Assembly: GCA_963758025.1 (NCBI GenBank)
Contig: CAVWUA010000016.1
Coordinates: 248,001 to 312,000 of the forward strand
Reading direction: 5' to 3'
DNA from: CAVWUA01 sp963758025
Lineage (GTDB): Bacteria > Planctomycetota > Planctomycetia > Isosphaerales > Isosphaeraceae
Length of the DNA stretch: 64,000 nt
A program made the translations under genes and the position numbers. The notes beneath the pieces were generated by a model that did no database searches, was not told the DNA's origin, and saw only the letters and a list, made by a program, of their open reading frames with translations. Below, piece after piece: positions 40,124 to 48,868 of the stretch; positions within the stretch are counted from its first letter, which is position 1; every line of letters begins with the position of its first letter.

Positions 40124-41448
40124 CCCTCGGCCCGCGCGTGGAGGTCGTAAAGGTCGCGCGGGGTGTCGTGCAGGATCTGATGGAGGATTGGTGGCAACTC
40201 CTCCTCCTCGAAGTAACCCGCCTCGACCATCCTCGCCAGCGCCTGCGCCATGGCCTTCTTCACCACCTGGAGCTTGCCGTAGCTCCACTCGGCGTAATAG
40301 GCATCGCAGAGGAAGCCGCTGAACTTCGACATCGGCGCGACCTGGACCCGCAAGCGCGATGGCCCGCTCGATCAACGTCGGGAAGAAGGTGTGCCACCAG
40401 TAGCCCGACGTGTACACGTTGGGGAACTGCCGGGCCAGGACGGCGACATCCTGCACCAGCACGTCGGAGGCCATCATCAGGTCGAACCGCGCCCCGCCGA
40501 AGTGGTGGAAGGCGCGGGCCATCTCCGAGGTCCACGACTCCTGGAACCGCGGGATGCTCTTGCCGTCGCAGATGAAATACTCCGCGCCGACGGCGATCTG
40601 GAACCCTTTGCGGTGCTCGTGATGCCACGCCGAGCACGTTCCACGAGACGAACTGGGCGAGTTCGTCGATCTCGGCCTCGCCGGGCGATGCCATCCTGTG
40701 ACGAGGATCGCATCGACCCGCGTTTCCTCGGGCGGGAGGAATCTTTGCTCGATCGGCAGGAACGTGTTGCTGAACCGGACGGGGCCGGTGACGGTCCGGT
40801 CGAGCCAGTCGGCCAGGAGCGTGCCCAGCCGCGTGGCGGAGGTGGGCCGTGCGCCGAGGACCTGAGTCAACGCATCGAGATATTCACCCTTCGTCGTCCT
40901 TCCGTCGAAGAACGGCGAGAGGTCGGTGGCGACACCCGGACAGAACAGGTAGTGGGCGTCGAGCATGAAGAAGACGTTATCGGTGATCTCCGCCGGGTTC
41001 TCCGCCGCGGTTGCCCAGGCTGGTGACGACCGTGCGGATATTGCAGCGCTGGCGGAGGACGGTCGAGGCCCACGACGGGTCCTGCCCGGAGGCCGCGACC
41101 TTGTCGAACAAAGCACGGTAGTTCCGCTCGGTCAGGTGCGGGTCGTGGAAGTCATAGAGGTCGCGGAAGATGCGGAACAGGCACCAGGCCATCGCGGTAT
41201 TGCGCATCCGTGCCAGGTACGGGATCGCGCGGCGGACGCGCTCGTCGGCGGGCAGGAGCGGGTCCATGGCGTCGTCCGGCATCCCGACGGCGCGCAGCTC
41301 GGTCTGGACCCAGTGATAGCTCATCAGGGCGGCCAGATCGGGCGCGGTGGGGCGGTCGCAGCGGAGGTGCGTGTGCGGATCGACGATCGGCGTCTGGCCG
41401 ATCATGCGCTCGATCCGCTGGGCCAGGCGGCGGTTCGGTGGTGAACAT
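40120..41448 (-). CDS. Uronate isomerase-like amidohydrolase (heavily frameshifted)
   Basis: The family sequence is complete but spread over all three frames. Pieces in order: MFTTEPP at 41448; LAQRIERMIGQTPIVDPHTH with the metal-binding HTH; ALMSYHWVQTELRAVGMP; ENPAEITDNVFFMLDAHYLF; AEIDELAQFVSWNVLG; KGFQIAVGAEYFICDG; FDLMMASDVLVQDVAVLARQ; and MSKFSGFLCDAYYAEWSYGK, with ending TPRDLYDLHARAEG. Shifts fall near 41430, 41010, 40695, 40640 and 40355. That is at least five, too many for slow decay with residues so well kept. Reconstructed about 440 aa. Such proteins isomerise or act on uronate-like sugars in a TIM barrel. Exact substrate unknown. Confidence 0.65.
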
Positions 41449-41655
41449 CAATGAGGCTCGATCTGACGTTGACGAAGGAGTGTGGCCGGGTGACTCGACC
41501 CGGAAGGCCATCTTCGGCTCGGCCGCGCATCCTGTCAATCCGACCGTCGCGCGGAGTAAAAAGGGGGGGATGTTTCGGGACGCCCCTTGGATATAATACT
41601 GTTGAGGCCGGGGAATGACCGCGCGGAACGATCCACCCCTCCACGGAGCCAGACG

Positions 41656-42523
41656 ATGCGACGGGATATCGACGACGCCCTGCATGGTTGGCCGTACCCG
41701 CAGGAACCGAACGAGGACCTGGCGAGGGAAGTCCGGGGCGGGATGGGCGAACCGTGTTGCAGGTGCGCGTCGAGCTGGGCATCCTGCAACTGGAGCGGGA
41801 AGGCCGTCCCGATGGCGTCCGCCCGCACGGGTTCAAGACGTATCTGGACTACCTTCGCTATCGCGCGGCGGCCCGGGGGTTGGCTCCCGGGGGGCGTGCG
41901 CCCTCCTGCGCATGCGGCCCGAGGATTGCGCGGAGGCTGACCGCGAGTTCATCCAGTTCTCGCACCGACGCGTCGCCTGGCTGGCCATGAACAGGTACGT
42001 CAAGGCGATCCAGGACGCCGACCACACCCTCGCCCTGATGGACTTCGTGGCCCGGCACGGTCCGGACGAGGACTACGTGGCCAATCACGAGCGGCTGCGC
42101 GGCCTGGTCCTGTTCCACCGGACCCAGGCCGCGGCGGCCCTGGCGCTGGAGCGCCGGCGTCCCGAAGAGGCGATTGACGCTGTCCAGGAGGGGGAACGTC
42201 GGCTACTGAACCATCAACGCCAGTGGGAGCAAGATTACGACGAGGACGAGATTCCCGACCTCCCCCTGGCCGATCAACTGCGTCAGCTCGAAGTCGAGAT
42301 CCGCAAGAGCTTCGCCGTCCCGAAAACCCTCCGCGAGCAACTGGACGAGGCGGTCGAGCGGGAAGATTACGAGCAGGCCGCGCGGCTCGCGCGACAAGAT
42401 CCGTGCGCGGACCCGCAGCCGACGGCGATGACGGACAATCCCCGGACTCGTCACCTCGGGGCACTGGTGCGATCCGGCCCTTCCACCGTGGGTCTGACCG
42501 CCGTCTCGAACGCGGCGAAATGA
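41656..42523 (+). CDS. UvrB/UvrC-motif protein (two frameshifts)
   Basis: The ATG at 41656 has GGAG seven bases upstream. The reconstructed chain starts MRRDIDDALHGWPYPQEPNE, then (after a shift near 41737) GRTVLQVRVELGILQLEREG and HGFKTYLDYLRYRAA, then (after a shift at a G6 run near 41890) MRPEDCAEADREFIQFSHRR, a helical region, and a C-terminal UVR motif LREQLDEAVEREDYEQAARL. About 289 aa. UVR motifs mediate contacts such as UvrB-UvrC, but there is no nuclease or helicase domain here. Its last 73 bases overlap the end of the oppositely oriented glycosyltransferase gene. Confidence 0.65.
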
Positions 42524-44202
42524 CCGCTTTCGATCCACAGGCCCAGGCCGTTGGGTGTTCGGGGCAAGCGCTGACCGCCGATCGCTATCTGTGATCGGTA
42601 ATAGCCCTGGTAAAGGAAGTCCTGAAGGGCGGGGAATGGGGGGTAGCCCGCGAAGAGGATCTCCGGCGGGTTCGCCTGAAGATCCTTCATGATCTGATCG
42701 ATCCGGGGCCGAACAATCGGGTGATTGTCGTTGGCGTGCGCGCGGAGCAGCTCGTTCGTGAAGAACTCGGCCGAAACGCTGTCGAGCCCCGAGTAGAACA
42801 GCAGCGGGCTTTGCCATCCCCAGATGAACAGGCTCGGGTTGTTCCAGACGCGCGCGCGCCAGGCCAGATCGCGTCCCAGCGCGCGCAGGAAGACCCACTG
42901 ACCGCCCCCTTTGTAGCGCACGGTCAGTTGCTCGGGCGGAACGAGCAGGTAGTCGCGGCCCTGGATCGCGGCCGTTCCGCCCACGGCGGCCAACCCCAGC
43001 AGAACCGCGATCCCGGAAGCGGCCAGGGTCTGGCGGGAACCGTGGGAGATTAACCCCCGCAGGCCCTCGGCCAATGTGATCGCCACGGCAAGCGACGCTC
43101 CGGGGACAGGCAGCAAATAGTAATGTTGCCAGAACAGGCCGGGAAGCGCGACCTGCACCCAGGCCGAGAGCGTCCACGCGACCAGGAGTCGCCGGGGGGC
43201 GTCGGATCGCCCCAGGAGGAGCCATCCCAGGGCGGGCAAGGACGCGATCCAGAGCGGCCAGCTTCCGGTTCCCCACCAGACGAGATAATCGGTCCGTCCG
43301 AAGGGCCAGGGGAGGTGGCCGTTCGGGTCGGCGTTCCCCGTGAGCAGGCGGAGCCAGAACGGCGGCGCGTGCGGGTCGGCGGGGACATCCGTCGCGAGCG
43401 CGCCGCCATAGCGCACGATGTCATCGAAGGCCGCCTCGCCCGCCCCTCGCAGGAGCAGGACCATCGCGGCGATTCCCACGATGGCGGTCAAGCCAAGGAG
43501 AAGTCGGCCCAGATCGCCCAGACGGGACCGGAGCGGTCTCGCCGACCCAGAATCCGGTCTGCGAATCAAGAGCGCCAGCAGATAAAGCGGTAAATGCGTG
43601 ACGGCGACTTGCTTGACCAGGCAGGCGGCCCCCAGCAAGGCCCCAGCCGCGAAGACCGCGAGCCGGTCCTCTCGCTGCAAGGCCCGAACCATGCAGGCCA
43701 GCGACGCCGTCGCGAACAGGTTGATCGCGTGCTCCAGGTTCGCGCTGTTGCCGAAGAGATAGGGATCAGTGCTCATCAACGCATAGATCATCGCTGCCAG
43801 GCAGGCGGCGGCCGGTCCTTGAATCCGCAGCGCGATCCACCAGACCAGGCCGATCGTCGTCAGGACCATCGGGATCGGCAAGAGCCGGATCGTCAGTTCG
43901 TTCGCGCCTCCGATGGCGACGGCCAGGGTGTAGATCCAGTAGCCGAGCGGCGGCTTGTTCTCGGTCAGGTCGCGGTACAGGACATCACCGGCCAGAACGC
44001 GACGGCCCATATAGCCGTAGGCGGCCTCGTCGCAGTCGAGCGGTTCGGTTTGCCCCTCGACCACCGGCCAGAGCGTCACGCCGAGATGGTCCCGTAACGA
44101 AGGGCCGAACGTATGCCCGCGCCACCAGACGTTGAACAGAAGCGCGAACCCCAGGCCGACCCAGGCCCAGGAGGGGATTCGGGACGTTCCGGCGCGGCTC
44201 AT
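42451..44202 (-). CDS. GT39/ArnT-like integral membrane glycosyltransferase
   Basis: 583 aa with about 11 hydrophobic segments. The N-terminal lumenal loop carries LDCDEAAYGYMGRRVLAGDV, matching the D-E-x-x-Y/A-motif of PMT/ArnT-type (GT39/GT83) enzymes, then LTENKPPLGYWIYTLAVAIG with the conserved KPP. Such enzymes transfer a sugar from a lipid-linked donor on the outer face of the membrane. Start at ATG 44202 overlaps the stop of the upstream paralog (ATGA), so both are one operon. The C-terminal domain is soluble (about 380-583). Confidence 0.82.
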   Translation of the reverse strand: MSRAGTSRIPSWAWVGLGFALLFNVWWRGHTFGPSLRDHLGVTLWPVVEGQTEPLDCDEAAYGYMGRRVLAGDVLYRDLTENKPPLGYWIYTLAVAIGGANELTIRLLPIPMVLTTIGLVWWIALRIQGPAAACLAAMIYALMSTDPYLFGNSANLEHAINLFATASLACMVRALQREDRLAVFAAGALLGAACLVKQVAVTHLPLYLLALLIRRPDSGSARPLRSRLGDLGRLLLGLTAIVGIAAMVLLLRGAGEAAFDDIVRYGGALATDVPADPHAPPFWLRLLTGNADPNGHLPWPFGRTDYLVWWGTGSWPLWIASLPALGWLLLGRSDAPRRLLVAWTLSAWVQVALPGLFWQHYYLLPVPGASLAVAITLAEGLRGLISHGSRQTLAASGIAVLLGLAAVGGTAAIQGRDYLLVPPEQLTVRYKGGGQWVFLRALGRDLAWRARVWNNPSLFIWGWQSPLLFYSGLDSVSAEFFTNELLRAHANDNHPIVRPRIDQIMKDLQANPPEILFAGYPPFPALQDFLYQGYYRSQIAIGGQRLPRTPNGLGLWIESGHFAAFETAVRPTVEGPDRTSAPR

Positions 44203-46181
44203 GGCGGCCCTCCCTGAAGCCGGTACAGCCGGACCGGGAAGGGATATCGGGCGGGTGACTGATACACCTCGCGGTCCTCGGTCAAGCCGAGCGAGAGGCG
44301 CAGTTGCGTGAGGTATGGCCCCCAGGTTTCCGGGTCGATATTTGGCGGCGGTTCAAACGACCCCCAGAGCACGTGCGTCACGCCGTATTGCTGGATCGCC
44401 GACTCGATGTGCGGCGGGTAGTAGCTTCGGGGCAGGAGCACGGTCGTCCGGTCGCTGACGATGCGAAGCTCCCAGGGGAACCAGGTCATGATCCGGGCGT
44501 CGGGCGGAACTGCCTCGGGATGGTCCTTGATCCAGCCCCCCGTGGTTCGGATCGCCGGCAGATGAAGCTGGAACGGCTTGACCAGCCAGGAGGCATCGTA
44601 CGCCCAGGTCGGGTCGGACCAGAGCAGGGCGATCAGGGTCGCTCCGAGCGCGGGCCAGGCCCTGGGCGAGATCCGCGACGCGATCATGTCACCAATCCCC
44701 ACGGAGGCCGTCGGCAGGAGCAGGATAAACACCGGCAGATAGTATCGTCCCAACTGCGCGACCTGCGTCACGTCGGCGATGCGTGCCAGGGTCGCCACGA
44801 CGAAGGTCAGGAGCAGCAACAGCGTCAAGCGGTCCGAATCGCGGCCGCCCGGCAGTTCGTCGGGATCGGGGTGCGTCAGGCAACGGGAAAACCCCAGCAC
44901 CACCGGAATGCTCAGGATCATCGTCGAGTAAATACTGATGATCGCCAGCGACTTGATCTTGATCCGGACGATCGCTCGCGCGTTGTCCAGCGTGTAGAAC
45001 TCTCCCGGCGTGGTGTTGCCCTTGGTCGCGTGATGGACGGTCCACGAGAAGTTATATTGAAAATATTTCGTGTAGGTATAAAACGGTTCTCCATATTCCA
45101 CGAAGGTGACCCAGGCCCAGGGGGCGATCACGAGGACCGTCGTCAGGCCCCAGAGCAGGAGCGGGCCGAGGTGCCGCCGCCCGTGAACAACCAGGCCGTA
45201 CAGCCCTCCCGCGGCCATCATGGCCATCGCGGTATTGCGGGAGAGGATCGCCAGCCCGCCGAAGAACCCCGCCAGGAGCGCCCAGCCCCAGCGGGCACGT
45301 CCGCGCGCGTGCCAGACCTCGGTCAACATCCAGATGGCCAGCACGGAGGTCAGGGCGACGAGGCTCTCGCGCAGGACGAACCCGGCATAGATCGCGTGGA
45401 CCGGCAAGACGGCGAGAATGGCCATCGCGCCCAGTCCCACGCCCGGTCCGTATCGCCGCCGGCCGAAGGCGTAGAGGGCGGGCAGACAGAGCAGGTTGAG
45501 CAGGAAGCTCGTCCCCTTCGCCACGGCCACGGTCGCTTCCAGCGATCGCCCGGGGACGACACTCGTCAGCCGATAGGCGCAGGCCAGCACGTACGCATAC
45601 AGAGGCGTCGCCCAGTCGTCGAGTACCCCTTGCCCCTGGCGGATCGCGGGATAATCCCGGAAGTAGCTCTCGACATAATGCTTGACCGGCCCTTCGCCCC
45701 GGTAAACGGACGTGGCGACCTCGAGGTAGTGACTGCTGTCTCCGGGCACCAGCGGCAGGTTGCCGCCCACGATCCAGATCGAGGCGCGGATGGCGTATCC
45801 GATACAAAAGACCACCCACCAGCTTCGCCAGTGCGGCTTCAGCCAGGGCGTGGAGACCATCCCCAGCGCGACAAGGACCGACCAGACTGCCAGGTGCAAC
45901 CGCACCAGAGGGACCTGCGTCGGCCGCCGTACCTGGACCAGCAGCGGAACCTCGTAGAACAGGTGGGCCAGGGCGTGGAACGCCGGTTCGATCCACCCGG
46001 AGGTCAACTCCGCACTGGTCAGCAAGGCGATGAGACTGAACAGGGCGACTCCCGCCAGCGCGATCCGGCGGTCGCGCTGCGCCTCGGCGACGGTGTTCAA
46101 CGTCCGACCCCTTCGAACATCATCATCTTGCCCCTCGGGATGGAATGACTGAGCCGCATGGATTGGTTGCGTTTCGATCAT
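44199..46181 (-). CDS. Second integral membrane glycosyltransferase (GT39-like)
   Basis: 660 aa with about 11-12 hydrophobic segments. Readable hallmarks: LPLVPGDSSHYLEVATSVYR with the acidic lumenal motif, QGVLDDWATPLYAYVLACAY, GTSFLLNLLCLPALYAFGRR and MAILAVLPVHAIYAGFVLRE, the latter two as in dolichyl-phosphate-mannose-type transferases. ATG 46181 has no good ribosome site. TTG 46100, with AAGGGG six bases upstream and beginning just before the first helix, is a real alternative. It is the promoter-proximal partner of the GT39-like gene downstream, and the two likely act in sequence on one surface glycan. Confidence 0.78.
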   Translation of the reverse strand: MIETQPIHAAQSFHPEGQDDDVRRGRTLNTVAEAQRDRRIALAGVALFSLIALLTSAELTSGWIEPAFHALAHLFYEVPLLVQVRRPTQVPLVRLHLAVWSVLVALGMVSTPWLKPHWRSWWVVFCIGYAIRASIWIVGGNLPLVPGDSSHYLEVATSVYRGEGPVKHYVESYFRDYPAIRQGQGVLDDWATPLYAYVLACAYRLTSVVPGRSLEATVAVAKGTSFLLNLLCLPALYAFGRRRYGPGVGLGAMAILAVLPVHAIYAGFVLRESLVALTSVLAIWMLTEVWHARGRARWGWALLAGFFGGLAILSRNTAMAMMAAGGLYGLVVHGRRHLGPLLLWGLTTVLVIAPWAWVTFVEYGEPFYTYTKYFQYNFSWTVHHATKGNTTPGEFYTLDNARAIVRIKIKSLAIISIYSTMILSIPVVLGFSRCLTHPDPDELPGGRDSDRLTLLLLLTFVVATLARIADVTQVAQLGRYYLPVFILLLPTASVGIGDMIASRISPRAWPALGATLIALLWSDPTWAYDASWLVKPFQLHLPAIRTTGGWIKDHPEAVPPDARIMTWFPWELRIVSDRTTVLLPRSYYPPHIESAIQQYGVTHVLWGSFEPPPNIDPETWGPYLTQLRLSLGLTEDREVYQSPARYPFPVRLYRLQGGPP

Positions 46182-46231
46182 ACGTCAAGAGAACGTCCGG
46201 GGCGACGGTCTCGACAGGAGAAGGGGGCCGA

Positions 46232-47032
46232 TCAGCGCGGACCGGGGCCGCGCTGGAGACGCTCTCGCAACGTTTCCCACCGTTTCCGAAGCCACGACGA
46301 TTCCCGTAAAAGCTCGGAAGCGGAGAGGGGCCGGTCCGTCGAGAGACGATGGAGGCGTTCGCGCAACCAACGTGCCTCCTCTCCATTTGTCGAGCGATCC
46401 GCGATCGGCTGGCAGAAACGGCTCCAGGCGAGCAAGGTCTCTTGCAGCGTGCCCGGATCGCCCGGCGATCGGTGCCGGAGTGGTCCGAGGTACGTCCAGC
46501 GGCCGTCCTCGTCGAGAAACACCGCGTCGTGGTCCAGGCCGACAACGTCCATTCCATTGCGGTCCAGAGCATCGATCATCAACAGCAACTCGTGGCAAAC
46601 GCGCGGAAGATGGGGCCGGGGCTCATCGTCGAGAACCCGCGAAACCGCCTGGCCGTGCGGGTCGGACAGGATCAAGAGCGGAACGTCCACGTCTCCTGCC
46701 GGTGTGGACTCTCGCCAGTTGAGTACATCCAGCGGCTCGGGGAGCCCGGGGACATCGGGCAAGTTCAGCGCGTGCCGCAACTCCTCGTCGAGACGTTTTC
46801 TCCAGGCGTCGCCGTCCAATCCCGGGCCGTCAAGAGAGCCGGGGGCTCGGACGAGGACGGCAAGGCCCTCGTCCTCGGGGGCCTCGTAGAGGGAACGGTC
46901 GCGATCGCGGTAGTTCCAGAACAATTTGCGAGCACGAAAAAAAATCTGGCCGTGGATCGGCTTGCCTTCGTCGTTGAGAACGTAAGTGGACCGATCGCCA
47001 CCTTGGAGCCGCATTCCGGGTGTGAGTTTCAT
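46232..47032 (-). CDS. Unknown protein, kinase-like fragment features
   Basis: 266 aa from ATG 47032 (MKLTPGMRLQGGDRSTYVLN). The start recalls a degenerate kinase N-lobe (a G-rich turn then KPIHGQIFFRARK). The middle part reads VCHELLLMIDALDRNGMDVV, GLDHDAVFLDEDGRWTYLGP, which has the order of a kinase catalytic loop but lacks HRD and DFG, so it would be catalytically dead if it is a kinase fold. Ends GPGPR at 46232. It lies 16 bases after the kinase gene on the same strand and is probably co-expressed with it. No family recognised. Confidence 0.6.
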   Translation of the reverse strand: MKLTPGMRLQGGDRSTYVLNDEGKPIHGQIFFRARKLFWNYRDRDRSLYEAPEDEGLAVLVRAPGSLDGPGLDGDAWRKRLDEELRHALNLPDVPGLPEPLDVLNWRESTPAGDVDVPLLILSDPHGQAVSRVLDDEPRPHLPRVCHELLLMIDALDRNGMDVVGLDHDAVFLDEDGRWTYLGPLRHRSPGDPGTLQETLLAWSRFCQPIADRSTNGEEARWLRERLHRLSTDRPLSASELLRESSWLRKRWETLRERLQRGPGPR

Positions 47033-47048
47033 GATGGAGGCACCAGAA

Positions 47049-48093
47049 TCATGGTCCGAGCAGACGGTCGATCGCCGCGCCGACCTGTCGGGCGTCGGCC
47101 AGTCGTTCCGAGGGGCGGACGGCGAGGAGGCGGACGAGCAGCGAACGCGTCGCCTCCGGATACGCTCGGCGGTAAGGCCCGAAGGTCGAGATGGCCCCCT
47201 GGCTCGCCTCGCCAGCGGAGCAACCGGGCGCGCGGATCGATTCCGCTGAGCATGTGGTAAAGTGTGGTACCGATCCCATATACGTCCGCGCAGGGGAGCA
47301 GGACGCGCTGGGGGTTCTCGCACTCCGGCGGACTGTAGCCGTGCGTGAAGCCCCCTTCCAGTACGGGAACGCCGTCCACGACGACCTGACAGCCGCCGAA
47401 ATCCAGCAAGGTGGGCCGTCCCAGTGGGTCGATCAGGATATTCGCGGGTTTGAAATCCTGATAGATGCAGTGCCACGTCCGGCCGCTCTCATGACGCCAG
47501 GGTTCGTGCAGAGTCGCCAGAATCGACACCAAGGGGCGGATCAGTTCCAGCGCCCGGCGCTCGGGAAGCCCCCGAGCGGCCTCGGTCGCCAGGATCGCCT
47601 CCAGGGTCACGCCCGGGAGATGCTGGAGCACGAGATACGGCTCGGCCGCGACGAACTCCGGGGCCAGTCCCAGTTCCTCCAGCGCGGGGTTCTCGTCATA
47701 CACGTAGTCGTTCGGATGGGGCACGCCGTTGTGCCCGGCGTTGCGGAGCCGCACCAGCAAACGCCGCTCGGTCTGGAGGCCGTGTCGCAGGCGACGGAGT
47801 TCTTCCGCCCGGAACGCGGCTTTGTCCGATCCGGGAACCTCCGGCGGGACGTCAAGCCTCTCCGATCGCAACGCTTTGACTAATACTGACTTGCGAGTGT
47901 GGAGATCGGTCGCTCTCAGGAGCACGCCCCAGGTTCCCGCACCGAACAGATCGTCCACGCGATACCGTCCGGCGATGGGCTGGGCGACGGTGAACGCGGC
48001 GTCCGGCGGTTGCGCGTCGGAGAGCCGGATACGAACGCACGACCGGTCGTTGCGGGTGAACGGCTCGCACGCGGAGGGGGATTCGGTCTTCAT
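47049..48093 (-). CDS. Ser/Thr protein kinase-like protein (frameshifted)
   Basis: From ATG 48093. N-lobe IAGRYRVDDLFGAGTWGVLL with a Gly loop and VLVKALR with the ATP-binding Lys; catalytic loop IYQDFKPANILI (Asp present, HRD replaced by YQD); DFG present in TLLDFGGCQVVVDG; activation segment with a YSPPE motif. The frame is lost near 47215 and the second frame gives TFGPYRRAYPEATRSLLVRL with ending DARQVGAAIDRLLGP at 47049. Reconstructed about 347 aa. The YQD replacement is a non-RD feature, so activation-loop control may be unusual. Followed by the kinase-like gene described above. Confidence 0.72.
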
Positions 48094-48098
48094 GACAG

Positions 48099-48140
48099 AA
48101 AAGAATAACCGGCGCGGGGAACGATGTCTCCCCGCGCCGG
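48099..48140 (-). terminator. Rho-independent terminator
   Basis: On the minus strand a perfect 12-base stem (CCGGCGCGGGGA with its complement, loop of 8 bases) is followed by TTATTCTTTT. It lies 37 bases after the stop of the Tat-signal protein gene at 48178 and just before the kinase gene start, so it separates the two minus-strand genes. Confidence 0.85.
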
Positions 48141-48177
48141 TGGATGAGGTTCGAAATTCCTGATCCGACGGGATCGC

Positions 48178-48672
48178 TCACGCTTCCAGCAGGCTGAGGG
48201 CGTCGGTGATCCCCCGCGCCGGCGTGCGCTGCAAGAGGGGCGGATAGCCGCCGTAGTACGGTTGCACCGGTGGACCGATGCGGAGCTGGAACAGCGGTCG
48301 AGGCGGCGCGGCATAATAGCCGGGCGCCGGAGCGACATACGACCGGGGATAGACGGGTTGCGGAACCGGAAGGCCGTATCCACCGTAGTAACCACGACGG
48401 TGATGGGAGTTGCGATACAACCTGCGTCGCAGACTACTGTTTCCGTAGTAGCCAGGGTATCCACCATAGCCGTAACCGGGGTATCCACCGTAGCCGGGAT
48501 AACCGCCGTAGCCGTATCCAGGGTAACCATATCCGCCCAGCCCACGACGGCGGGTCGTCAGGCCGGCGAGGGCTTTATTGCTGTTGCCCATCAAGGGGAT
48601 CGTCGCCAGTCCTCCGAGCATCGTGGCCAACCGTCCCAGGAAGCCCCGACGATTCACGTGGGTTTGACTCAT
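48178..48672 (-). CDS. Tat-exported Gly/Tyr-rich low-complexity protein
   Basis: 164 aa from ATG 48672 with AAAGGA eight bases upstream. A twin-arginine-type signal (NRRGFLGRLATMLGGLATIP) is followed by a Gly-Tyr-Pro repeat tract (YGYPGYGYGGYPGYGGYPGY) and Tyr/Pro-rich sequence up to RTPARGITDALSLLEA. The repeats are of GGYPGYG type, similar to structural cell-surface proteins. No domain recognised. A strong terminator follows. The gene is divergent from the histidine kinase gene across about 196 bases. Confidence 0.75.
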   Translation of the reverse strand: MSQTHVNRRGFLGRLATMLGGLATIPLMGNSNKALAGLTTRRRGLGGYGYPGYGYGGYPGYGGYPGYGYGGYPGYYGNSSLRRRLYRNSHHRRGYYGGYGLPVPQPVYPRSYVAPAPGYYAAPPRPLFQLRIGPPVQPYYGGYPPLLQRTPARGITDALSLLEA

Positions 48673-48868
48673 TGTCGTGATCCTTTCGTTGGAATATCCA
48701 GAGAGGTTCCTGACGCGAGGTAGCGTCGCGGTGGCCTCTTGAAAATCATGCTTTGCAAGAACCGTGCCCGAACCGTTCCGACGTGCGCGGACCCGAAGGA
48801 GAGAATTGCCTATAATGGTCTCTGGTGGCTCGATCGCGGGCTGGTCGGTATGGGAGGATGAGACGCGA

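Noticed and set aside
44304..46148. A 614-residue open frame on the plus strand
   Set aside because: It is antisense to the membrane glycosyltransferase; sequence is Gln/Arg/Asp-rich without motifs.
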